Numbered from the stretch's first letter, positions 7,440-13,334 are shown. The stretch is 36,943 bases of DNA from F23-B02 sp045601285 (GCA_045601285.1 JAZRZJ010000041.1:1-36943); one strand, 5' to 3'. Numbers and translations are program-made. The notes: a model not told the origin generated them from the letters alone.

Positions 7440-8083
7440 TGTTTCTGCTGGTTCTTCTGCTTGTATTCATCGCCGCGTTTTCCTACTTCATGGGTAATCT
7501 CAACACCCTCATTCTCGCCTCCCACCTGATTTTTAGGAGGAACCTGCTGCTATATGAAAAAACCAATCTGGGCATTACCCGCTTTCTAAAGGATTCAAGC
7601 TTCAAGCAGCTTGTCTGGCTTGCGGTTCTGACAATCGTTAAGTTCGGCTTTCCCGTGCTTCTCGGCGGCTGGCTGATGAGCATTTACGATATGTCCGAGG
7701 TTGGCCGTGCCTTTGCCATGCTCTGTACTCTGCTGGGCAACAATTTCCCCTTTATCTACAAATTCAGGGGGCAGTCAAGTATTGCGGCTTTCGCCGTCTG
7801 CTCCCTGTTCCTCAACTTTGAGCTCGGCTTCGCGGTTATCCTTATTTTTGCAGGCGTATATTTCCTCAGCCGCTACATAAGCCTTTCCTCAATGATTGCT
7901 GCGCTGGCCTCATGGGTGCTTGCCATTGTTGTCATTGACGTTACCATGGTAAGCCGCATTATGCTTGTATGCGCCCTCATCGTCATTATCGAATACCGCA
8001 AAAGCATTCCCCGTCTTATCAAAAAGACCGAGCCGAAATTCATTTACCGAAAAGATTTAAGCTATATGTTCGATGAACAGTAA
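7439..8083 (+). CDS. Divergent PlsY-like membrane protein (acyl-phosphate:glycerol-3-phosphate acyltransferase family)
   Basis: A 214-residue membrane protein with about five hydrophobic segments, starting inside the stop codon of der (TGATG overlap), the place where plsY usually lies in Clostridia. PlsY transfers an acyl group from acyl-phosphate to glycerol-3-phosphate. The family motifs are weak here. The second, normally GSGNXGATN, appears as KTNLGITRF (about residues 41-49). The third, normally GHXXPXXXXFKGGKG, appears as GNNFPFIYKFRGQSS (about 98-112), so the usual His is replaced by Asn and the Gly-Gly-Lys by Gly-Gln-Ser. The fold is probably PlsY, but activity is doubtful. gpsA, which often follows plsY, is absent here. 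Confidence 0.7.
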   Translation: MFLLVLLLVFIAAFSYFMGNLNTLILASHLIFRRNLLLYEKTNLGITRFLKDSSFKQLVWLAVLTIVKFGFPVLLGGWLMSIYDMSEVGRAFAMLCTLLGNNFPFIYKFRGQSSIAAFAVCSLFLNFELGFAVILIFAGVYFLSRYISLSSMIAALASWVLAIVVIDVTMVSRIMLVCALIVIIEYRKSIPRLIKKTEPKFIYRKDLSYMFDEQ

Positions 8084-8126
8084 TAAAAGACAGCTGAAGC
8101 CTCAGCTGTCTTTTATTACTGTTCAT
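8073..8126 (+). terminator. Perfect 25-base inverted repeat spanning the stop codon of the plsY-like gene
   Basis: Bases 8073-8097 and 8102-8126 are exact reverse complements separated by AGCC. The core AAAAGACAGCTGA / TCAGCTGTCTTTT with its A-rich and T-rich flanks has the form of a bidirectional terminator. The last three codons and the stop of the upstream gene lie in the left arm. Confidence 0.75.
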
Positions 8127-8240
8127 TTTCCGTAATGCCGCATTGAAGATCACCGCCCACATTTTTCACCTTTTTTCCGCCTTGACCAGCATCAGATAAT
8201 GCGGTAAAATTGTGCGGTAATTTTTAATTTCGAGGTTGCT

Positions 8241-9407
8241 ATGATTAACAAGGAAGTGGCGGAGCTTCGCCGCCGGTTCAAGCAGGAGCGGGGCAATATT
8301 CAGACAGTTTACGGCTGCTACGTCAACACGAAGGGCGAAATTATCACCAAATTCAAGGAAAGCCTTGAGATGATGCCCCTTGACGAGCAGGAGAAATACC
8401 TTAATCTTCTCAAAAAAGCGCTGGGCGGAAGCATGGGCAAAACCCTCAATGACATTGTTTTCCGTACTCAGCAGGTTGTGGACAGCGAAGAGCACAGACT
8501 TCTCATGCAGCTGAGAAAGTCAAAGCTCAACGATGAGGGGGCATTGGACAGGCTCTTCGGCAAAATCGCCATGTCCCTTGAGCTTGAGGTGAATTACCTC
8601 ATTCTCATGGCCTATGACTGCTACGATGTACCATACAGGTCCTCCGACGGAGAATTTCAGGACGATGCAGGCGACACACAGCACAGCTATTTTGTCTGCT
8701 CCGTCTGTCCCGTAAAGGAAACCACCGCAGTTCTGCACTACGATTCCGCCAATGAGATTTTCCGTGACCGCGGTGTTGACTGGGTGGTCTATCCCCCCGA
8801 GCTCGGCTTCACCTTCCCCGCCTTTGACGACCGCGCCACCAATATATATGGCGCACTGTACTATGCACGCAGTGCCGTTAAGGGTTATGACGCCTTCCTG
8901 AGCAGCATTTTTAGCGTGCGTCCCTTCATGCCCGTAAATGCTCAGCGCGACACCTTTAAGGGTGTGCTTGCCGAGGCTCTGGGCGATGATTGCAGCGCCG
9001 AGCTCGTTCAGGATATTCACTCCGAGCTTCACGGCATCGTCACCGAGCACAAGGAGGCAAAAATCCCCGAAACGCTGAAGCTTTCCTCACAGCAGGTTCA
9101 GCAGATCATCAGCGCCTGCGGTGTTGAAAGCGGCAGGGTGCAGGATTTCGCGGGCAGATATGCCGCCGCCTTCGGCGAGGACGCGGAAATTCCGCCCCAG
9201 AATCTGATGAATGACCGCGTGCTTGAGTATCGCACTCCCGATGTGGTGATTAAGGTCAATCCCGACCGACAGGATTTAATCCACGCCCGTACCATAAACG
9301 GCGTAAAATATCTGCTCGTAAACGTCAGCGAGGGCGTTGAGATCAACGGCATAAACGTGACGATCCCCGCCGCGAAGAAAGACGAGGAGCCCGTACCCGC
9401 CATCTGA
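8241..9407 (+). CDS. DUF4317 family protein
   Basis: A 388-residue soluble protein starting MINKEVAELRRRFKQERGNIQTVYGCYVN, the recognisable N-terminus of DUF4317, a Clostridia family with no assigned biochemistry. No signal peptide or membrane helix is visible. A conserved-looking FVCSVCPVKET block lies at about residues 151-161. The C-terminal part (about 275-380) may be a separate nucleic-acid- or nucleotide-binding-like domain, but I cannot name it. CGAGG lies eight bases before the ATG. It stands as a single gene between the inverted repeat at 8073-8126 and the tRNA-Ala promoter. Confidence 0.85.
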   Translation: MINKEVAELRRRFKQERGNIQTVYGCYVNTKGEIITKFKESLEMMPLDEQEKYLNLLKKALGGSMGKTLNDIVFRTQQVVDSEEHRLLMQLRKSKLNDEGALDRLFGKIAMSLELEVNYLILMAYDCYDVPYRSSDGEFQDDAGDTQHSYFVCSVCPVKETTAVLHYDSANEIFRDRGVDWVVYPPELGFTFPAFDDRATNIYGALYYARSAVKGYDAFLSSIFSVRPFMPVNAQRDTFKGVLAEALGDDCSAELVQDIHSELHGIVTEHKEAKIPETLKLSSQQVQQIISACGVESGRVQDFAGRYAAAFGEDAEIPPQNLMNDRVLEYRTPDVVIKVNPDRQDLIHARTINGVKYLLVNVSEGVEINGINVTIPAAKKDEEPVPAI

Positions 9408-9426
9408 TGTAAATTTGAAATTCGGG

Positions 9427-9455
9427 TTGACAACTCTTCTCCCATCTGCTAAAAT
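9427..9455 (+). promoter_or_regulatory. Promoter of tRNA-Ala
   Basis: TTGACA (9427-9432) and TAAAAT (9450-9455) are separated by 17 bases. The tRNA begins 13 bases after the -10 element. Confidence 0.88.
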
Positions 9456-9467
9456 ACTCATGCTGAT

Positions 9468-9543
9468 GGGGGCGTAGCTCAGTTGGGAGAGCGCATGAAT
9501 GGCATTCATGAGGTCAAGAGTTCGATCCTCTCCGTCTCCACCA
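9468..9543 (+). tRNA. tRNA-Ala(GGC)
   Basis: A complete 76-base cloverleaf with encoded CCA. Acceptor GGGGGCG pairs with CGTCTCC (two G-U pairs), the D arm is GCTC...GAGC, and the anticodon stem is CATGA (9494-9498) with TCATG (9506-9510). Loop ATGGCAT gives anticodon GGC (9501-9503) for GCC/GCU alanine codons. The T arm is AAGAG-TTCGATC-CTCTC, with one A-C mismatch at its base. A consensus promoter precedes it and a terminator follows directly. Confidence 0.93.
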
Positions 9544-9544
9544 T

Positions 9545-9579
9545 AAAAAAAGAGTCACCTTTAGGTGTCTCTTTTTTTA
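9545..9579 (+). terminator. Terminator of tRNA-Ala
   Basis: AAAAAAAGAG-T-CACCT and AGGTG-T-CTCTTTTTTT form a stem immediately after the CCA end, with a clear T run. Confidence 0.88.
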
Positions 9580-9599
9580 TGCTGAAAATGGTTGGTTAA

Positions 9600-9617
9600 G
9601 AACTCTTGACCTCATGA
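9600..9617 (-). repeat. Inverted 18-base copy of part of tRNA-Ala
   Basis: The bases here are the exact reverse complement of tRNA-Ala 9506-9523 (TCATGAGGTCAAGAGTTC), covering the 3' anticodon stem, variable region and 5' T arm. The palindrome CATGATATCATG partly overlaps at 9612-9623. Confidence 0.85.
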
Positions 9618-9623
9618 TATCAT

Positions 9624-9658
9624 GCCTCGCGGTTGCCGCCTTCAGCGGTGAGCGAGGC
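9624..9658. repeat. REP-like palindrome
   Basis: GCCTCGC (9624-9630) pairs with GCGAGGC (9652-9658), and an inner CCGC pairs with GCGG, giving a two-tier hairpin with no T run. It is part of the 208-base gap between the tRNA terminator and the adenosine deaminase gene. The rest of the gap holds only the promoter at 9713-9742. Confidence 0.7.
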
Positions 9659-9712
9659 GATTTAAATTCATCGGCTGCTCTGCTGTCTTTTTTACAATTC
9701 TGATATTTGAGC

Positions 9713-9742
9713 TTGTTTTTTTCAAAGTATCTGTGCTATAAT
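9713..9742 (+). promoter_or_regulatory. Promoter of the adenosine deaminase gene
   Basis: TATAAT at 9737-9742 is perfect. TTGTTT at 9713-9718, 18 bases upstream, is an acceptable -35 element. The coding start is about 45 bases downstream. Confidence 0.7.
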
Positions 9743-9787
9743 GCCTTTTAATATATACGAAACTATATTTTCAAAAGGTGATACTTA

Positions 9788-10867
9788 ATGAAAAGCAAGT
9801 TGCCCGTTTTTGCGGCTTTTGCCGCTTCTGCCGCCGCATCACTTTACCTTGCCACAATAAATAAGAACAAGTTCAGCATTGAAGAGCTGAGCTGTCTTAT
9901 AGACCTGCACCTGCATCTTGACGGTTCAATCTCCGTTGCTTCCGCCAAGCAGCTTGCCGCCATGCAGAGCATTGAAATTCCCGAAAGTGACGAAGACGTC
10001 AAAAAGCTCCTTTCCCTTTCCGATAACTGCCGCGATCTCAACGAATATCTCGAAAAGTTCAGCTTCCCCCTTTCTCTCCTGCAGACAAAGGAGGCCGTTT
10101 CCCAGGCGGTGTGCAATCTGAAAGAGGAGCTTAAGCAGCAGGGGCTCATGTATGCGGAGATCCGCTTTGCACCCCAGCGCCACTGCGAAAAGGGACTTTC
10201 CCAGGAGGACGCGGTGCTTGCCGCCATTGAGGGCATGGAGCGCAGCGACCTCAAGTCAAATCTCATTATCTGCTGTATGCGCGAAAAGGATAACCGTGAG
10301 GCAAACCTTGAGACCCTTGCAATTGCGGACAAATACCGCGGCAAAGGTGTCTGCGCCGTTGACATTGCAGGCGATGAGGCAAGCTATCCCGCAGAATACT
10401 TCCGCTACTTTTTCGATGAGTGCAAGCGTCTCGGACTTCGCAACACCACCCACGCAGGCGAAGCCGCAGGTCCCGAAAACGTCCACAAGACAATTCTGTT
10501 TGAAACCGAGCGCATCGGCCACGGCATACGCTCTTACGAGGACCTCAAGGTTCTGAAGGAGGTCGTGGCACGTCAGGTGCCTCTGGAGTTCTGCCCCACC
10601 AGCAACCTCAACACCTCGATTTTCGACAGCATCGAAAAGTACCCCCTCAGACAGTATCTTTATGCCGGTGCGAATGTCACAGTCAACACCGACAACATGA
10701 GCGTTTCCGACACAACGCTGAAAAAGGAATTGCAGCTTCTCGTTGACACCTTTGAGCTTAAGAAGGAAGAGGTTAAAAAGCTGCTTCTGAACTCCGCAAA
10801 CGCAGCCTTTGCGGACGAAAAAACCAAGGCAGAGCTTGTCGGAAGAATTGAAAAGGAATTTGAGTAA
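9788..10867 (+). CDS. add: Adenosine deaminase with an N-terminal hydrophobic segment
   Basis: Adenosine deaminase converts adenosine or deoxyadenosine to inosine forms. The metal and catalytic motifs of the family are present: HLHLDGS at about residues 41-47, THAGEA with His222 and Glu225, RIGHG with His245, CPTSN at about 269-273, and the metal Asp302 in NTDN. The family more often shows TDDP at that last site, but TDN also occurs. At 359 residues it is slightly long, because residues 5-23 form a hydrophobic Ala/Leu stretch after a short basic start (MKSK). This is a likely signal peptide or membrane anchor and is not usual for this cytoplasmic enzyme. AAAGGTG lies about nine bases before the ATG; the true domain begins near residue 29. 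Confidence 0.9.
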   Translation: MKSKLPVFAAFAASAAASLYLATINKNKFSIEELSCLIDLHLHLDGSISVASAKQLAAMQSIEIPESDEDVKKLLSLSDNCRDLNEYLEKFSFPLSLLQTKEAVSQAVCNLKEELKQQGLMYAEIRFAPQRHCEKGLSQEDAVLAAIEGMERSDLKSNLIICCMREKDNREANLETLAIADKYRGKGVCAVDIAGDEASYPAEYFRYFFDECKRLGLRNTTHAGEAAGPENVHKTILFETERIGHGIRSYEDLKVLKEVVARQVPLEFCPTSNLNTSIFDSIEKYPLRQYLYAGANVTVNTDNMSVSDTTLKKELQLLVDTFELKKEEVKKLLLNSANAAFADEKTKAELVGRIEKEFE

Positions 10868-10879
10868 GGTAAAACCTTT

Positions 10880-10971
10880 CCATATAGAAATATCCCCCAT
10901 CGAATGATGGGGGATATTTCTATATGGTATTCGTCCCAAACGGTGCGTAGGGATAGGGTATTCGTCCCAAA
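10880..10971. repeat. Perfect 22-base inverted repeat followed by two 15-base direct repeats
   Basis: Bases 10880-10901 and 10906-10927 are exact reverse complements around GAAT (centre CCCCCATC / GATGGGGG). No T run follows, so it is not a classic terminator. GGTATTCGTCCCAAA occurs at 10926-10940 and again at 10957-10971. The block lies between add and the AT-rich accessory patch. Confidence 0.8.
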
Positions 10972-11034
10972 AGTACACCAGCAGAGTTTATATCCTGCTT
11001 TAGTCCAAAAATTGTGAAGCCGTCTGTTACGCAT

Positions 11035-11070
11035 AGTCCGTTGACTGATAAACATCATTCTGTGTAGAAT
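11035..11070 (+). promoter_or_regulatory. Promoter with overlapping C-box-like operator
   Basis: TTGACT (11041-11046) and TAGAAT (11065-11070) are 18 bases apart and lead into the regulator gene. AGTC-CGTT-GACT (11035-11046) overlaps the -35 element. AGTC and GACT half-sites spaced by about four bases are the hallmark of operators bound by restriction-modification controller proteins. Another AGTCC lies near 11002. Confidence 0.6.
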
Positions 11071-11100
11071 TATGTCGATATCTATTATGGAGGATTGGTT

Positions 11101-11316
11101 ATGATAACAGATGATGTTGGAAACAGAATCAGATATCTGCGGCAGCAATTAGGTATTTCTCAGGAAAAATTGGCATTAAAAGCAGGCATTGATAGAACGT
11201 ATTTAGCAGGAATTGAATCAGGAAAACGTAACGCAACTCTAACAAGCATTGAAAAGGTCATCAATGCGTTAGAAATATCAATGAAAGAATTTTGGAATTT
11301 TAGTCCGTATTGTTGA
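11101..11316 (+). CDS. Small XRE-family helix-turn-helix regulator, C-protein-like
   Basis: A 71-residue DNA-binding protein made of a single HTH_3 domain: IRYLRQQLGISQEKLALKAG forms the first helices, and the recognition region is DRTYLAGIESGKRNATLTSI at about 40-59. Size and sequence match controller (C) proteins of type II restriction-modification systems. I use the ATG at 11101 because GGAGG lies seven bases before it; a TTG two codons earlier is too close. A C-box-like site overlaps its -35 element, suggesting autoregulation. The gene is AT-rich compared with its surroundings and lies just upstream of a broken open frame that may be the cognate nuclease, so it was probably acquired by transfer. 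Confidence 0.85.
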   Translation: MITDDVGNRIRYLRQQLGISQEKLALKAGIDRTYLAGIESGKRNATLTSIEKVINALEISMKEFWNFSPYC

Positions 11317-11356
11317 CTATGAGTAACCGCTAGAGTATAATAATGGAGGGAAATGA

Positions 11357-11494
11357 ATGGAACCTGAAATTGGAAGATTCCCTATAGAGGTATTCGGTTA
11401 TTCTAACAACAATGCAAATATCAATCGACAGTTTTTGATGCATTAAACTACTTGGAACTTTTATTGTGTAACTATATTCAAAATTCAGAAGCTT
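11357..11494 (+). pseudogene. Truncated, frameshifted gene fragment, possibly a restriction endonuclease
   Basis: An ATG at 11357 with GGAGGG six bases upstream opens a 29-codon frame starting MEPEIGRFPIEVFGY and stopping at 11446. A +1 shift near 11425 would continue the frame as STVFDALNYLELLLCNYIQ up to about 11490. A palindromic-unit end (CTTCAAATCCCCCC) then begins and the coding character is lost. The FPIEVFGY start recalls N-termini of NotI-type restriction enzymes, and the position after a C-protein-like regulator supports this. The family call is tentative. No methyltransferase is present. Confidence 0.45.
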
Positions 11495-11587
11495 CAAATC
11501 CCCCCATCGCTAACTTTTTCCGACTACTTTGCTCAGTTAATTCGAAGCAAAAGGTGCGCGAAATTTTTGCCCTGAAAACAAAAAATA

Positions 11588-11630
11588 CCGGCTCCGGAGC
11601 GGTCTCATCGACCATTCCGAAGCCGGTTTT
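11588..11630 (+). terminator. Hairpin with T run in the accessory patch
   Basis: CCGGCTCCGGA (11588-11598) pairs with TCCGAAGCCGG (11616-11626) with one mismatch; inner GTC/GAC also pair, and TTTT follows. A-rich bases precede it, so it could act in both directions. No intact gene is attached to it. Confidence 0.6.
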
Positions 11631-11678
11631 CCTAAATTTTATTGAGTTATCGGACATTTTTGCCACTAATGTATAAAA

Positions 11679-11739
11679 ATTGCCCGATTTATCTGGTAGA
11701 CAAATCAGGCAATCACTCTGGCGGAGAAGGAGGGATTTG
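11679..11739 (-). repeat. Duplicate 3' end of tRNA-Ser with its own terminator-like hairpin (copy 1)
   Basis: Bases 11719-11739 are identical to the 21 bases at the 3' end of tRNA-Ser (12125-12145), including the CCA. On the minus strand they are followed after six bases by a stem (ATTGCC...GGCAAT, 11679-11712, one G-U pair) and a T run at 11674-11679, the layout of a tRNA terminator. Confidence 0.8.
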
Positions 11740-11817
11740 CTTTTCTGCGGAAAAGCCACGGCGGTTGAAACGTGCCACCGGCACGTTTCCAAGAGCCGCC
11801 TTTCAAATCCCTTTGAT
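11729..11817. repeat. Palindromic MITE-like unit A
   Basis: The unit opens with GGAGGGATTTG, which is part of the tRNA-Ser 3' copy, and closes with CAAATCCC. Its centre is AAACGTGCC-A-CCGGCACGTTT, flanked by GGCGG and CCGCC. It has no coding frame. Unit B at 11949-12081 has the same plan. Confidence 0.65.
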
Positions 11818-11900
11818 TTTGCATGGGGTGAGTTTGAGAGGGGAAGGTATTCCCCTCTCAATATAATTGAGCGAAGCGGATAATTCCGTTGCGTAGCAAC

Positions 11901-11958
11901 GCCAAAAAGGAAGCCACACCTTTCGGTATGGCTTCCTTTTTGGCGGAGAAGGAGGGAT
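11901..11958 (-). repeat. Duplicate 3' end of tRNA-Ser with its own terminator (copy 2)
   Basis: Bases 11941-11958 match the last 18 bases of tRNA-Ser (12125-12142), CCA included. On the minus strand a strong hairpin, AAAAAGGAAGCCA...TGGCTTCCTTTTT (11904-11941), starts directly at the 3' end, exactly as at the intact tRNA. Confidence 0.8.
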
Positions 11959-12081
11959 ATCGCTTTTGCTTCGCAAAATCGAGTGTCCTTGCAGCATAGC
12001 TGCTGCGGATCTTCCGCCTAAAAACATGCCACCGGCATGTTTTCTTTACGGCGAAAGCCCACTTTGGCTTCAAATCCCTCC
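11949..12081. repeat. Palindromic MITE-like unit B
   Basis: It starts in copy 2 of the tRNA-Ser 3' end (GGAGGGAT) and ends with CAAATCCCTCC, its inverse. The centre is AAACATGCC-A-CCGGCATGTTT (about 12023-12043), the same design as unit A with a different base pair, followed by a GGCGAAAGCC hairpin. No coding frame. Confidence 0.65.
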
Positions 12082-12086
12082 AATAT

Positions 12087-12124
12087 AAAAAAAGAACACT
12101 CCACACAAGGTGGAGTGTTCTTTT
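12087..12124 (-). terminator. Terminator of tRNA-Ser
   Basis: GAACACTCCAC (12094-12104) pairs perfectly with GTGGAGTGTTC (12110-12120). Read on the minus strand it starts directly after the tRNA CCA and ends in a long T run (12087-12093). Confidence 0.9.
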
Positions 12125-12217
12125 TGGCGGAGAAGGAGGGATTTGAACCCTCGATACCCTTATGGGGTATACACGATTTCCAATCGTGCGCGCTCGGCCG
12201 GGCTACGCGACTTCTCC
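12125..12217 (-). tRNA. tRNA-Ser(GGA)
   Basis: A 93-base class II tRNA on the minus strand. Acceptor GGAGAAG pairs with CTTCTCC, the discriminator is G and CCA is encoded. The anticodon loop within ACGAT-TGGAA-ATCGT reads GGA (plus-strand 12179-12181 is TCC), for UCC/UCU serine codons. The long variable arm ATACCC...GGGTAT is typical of tRNA-Ser. The T arm is GAGGG-TTCAAAT-CCCTC. A good promoter lies just upstream and a terminator just downstream. It marks the right edge of the accessory patch. Confidence 0.95.
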
Positions 12218-12249
12218 GAGTACAAAAATTTGAACTTTTCAGCTTGCCT

Positions 12250-12278
12250 ATTATAATTCAGTTTCATTACAAAGTCAA
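12250..12278 (-). promoter_or_regulatory. Promoter of tRNA-Ser
   Basis: On the minus strand TTGACT (12278-12273) and TATAAT (12255-12250) are 17 bases apart. The tRNA starts about 33 bases beyond the -10. The -10 is the palindrome ATTATAAT, whose plus-strand reading (TATAAT 12252-12257, with TTGAAC at 12230-12235) may drive the divergent TPR gene. Confidence 0.85.
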
Positions 12279-12358
12279 GTGTAAATTTCCATATTTTCAT
12301 GTTGCATTTTTATCCGTTCCATGTCTTAATTATTACAGTACTTTCAGCGAGGTGCATT

Positions 12359-13177
12359 ATGGGCAAAAAAGCTTGGATTATTCTTTGCAGCGTGCTTGCC
12401 GCCGTCGTTATCGGTGCGCAGGTGTACGAAATTGTCGTCAAGGGTGTTGTCGATACCCACGATATTACGAGAACGCTTATTCTGCTTGCCACCATCATTC
12501 TTGTGTTCTTCAGAAAAAACAGCGGTTTTTCCGACACCCGCGCAATCAAAAAGGCATACAAGCGTGCCTACGGCGAGCTTATTGGTGACGCCTTTGAGGG
12601 CAAGCCCAAGCAGGAGAAGCTTTTCTATGCCGCCCTGCACAATCTGAACAACAGAAAGCCCAACGCAGCCCTCGACAAGCTTGAGGATTTGCAGGCAGAC
12701 TGCGAAACCGTCGATGAGCGTTTTGCGGCTGCATTCTTCAGCGGAATGTGCTGCGACAACCTCCGCCAGTTTGAAAGCTCCGTAAAGCACTATGAGCGTG
12801 CCGCCTCGCTAAAGCGTATTCCCACACCGCTTATCAATGCAGGCTTCGGCTACGGTGAGCTGGGCGAGTTTGAGCTGGCAATTGAATGCCAGAAGCGTGC
12901 ACTTGACATCAGGCCTGATGCCGTTGCCTACAACAACATATCACAGATTTACATTGAAACGGGCGAATATGAAAAGGCTCTGGAATACGCCGAAAAGTCC
13001 ATTGAGCTCAATGCCAACAACGAGGATTCCCTCTCCGCCGCCGTCATTGCCCACGCCATGCTCGGTCACGAGGAGGAGTACAAGGATTACCTCCGCCGCT
13101 GTGTTACCGCAGGCGGTGACCCCGACATTGTAAAGCGCTATATTGAAATGATGAAATTCGAAGAAAAGCTCAACTGA
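12359..13177 (+). CDS. Membrane-anchored tetratricopeptide repeat protein
   Basis: 272 residues from the ATG at 12359, chosen because GCGAGGTG lies about six bases before it; an earlier in-frame ATG at 12299 lacks such a site. Two hydrophobic segments (about residues 5-25 and 40-56) form an N-terminal hairpin anchor. The remaining part is a cytoplasmic or external helical array with TPR consensus: AAFFSGMCCDNLRQFESSVKHYERA, INAGFGYGELGEFELAIECQKRALDI and YNNISQIYIETGEYEKALEYAEKSIEL, three or four repeats over about residues 115-250. TPR domains bind partner proteins; the partner is unknown. It is a single gene ended by a strong hairpin. Confidence 0.88.
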   Translation: MGKKAWIILCSVLAAVVIGAQVYEIVVKGVVDTHDITRTLILLATIILVFFRKNSGFSDTRAIKKAYKRAYGELIGDAFEGKPKQEKLFYAALHNLNNRKPNAALDKLEDLQADCETVDERFAAAFFSGMCCDNLRQFESSVKHYERAASLKRIPTPLINAGFGYGELGEFELAIECQKRALDIRPDAVAYNNISQIYIETGEYEKALEYAEKSIELNANNEDSLSAAVIAHAMLGHEEEYKDYLRRCVTAGGDPDIVKRYIEMMKFEEKLN

Positions 13178-13178
13178 T

Positions 13179-13250
13179 TATAAGCAGAGCACTCCGAACC
13201 CTGTTTTTTCACAGTCTCTATAAGCAGAGCACGGAGTGCTCTGCTTATTT
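13179..13250 (+). terminator. Terminator with two competing stems
   Basis: TAAGCAGAGCAC occurs twice (13181-13192 and 13221-13232). The 3' strand GTGCTCTGCTTA (13236-13247), followed by TTTTAC, can pair with the near copy as a tight 12-base hairpin with loop GGA. Alternatively its extended form CGGAGTGCTCTGCTTA pairs with the far copy TAAGCAGAGCACTCCG over 16 bases. Confidence 0.75.
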
Positions 13251-13334
13251 TACATTTTATTCACCTTTAGCTTTGCGCATAATGTATAATTAATGTATAA
13301 TCAGACTATAATCTTTAAGATAGGTGGAAATACC

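Noticed and set aside
11452..12106. Several 70-130 codon frames in the accessory patch
   Set aside because: They run through hairpins, tRNA copies and repeats, lack ribosome binding sites, and match no family I know.
12037..12588. A 183-codon plus-strand frame crossing tRNA-Ser and the start of the TPR gene
   Set aside because: It reads through the tRNA gene and its terminator and is out of frame with the well-supported TPR protein.
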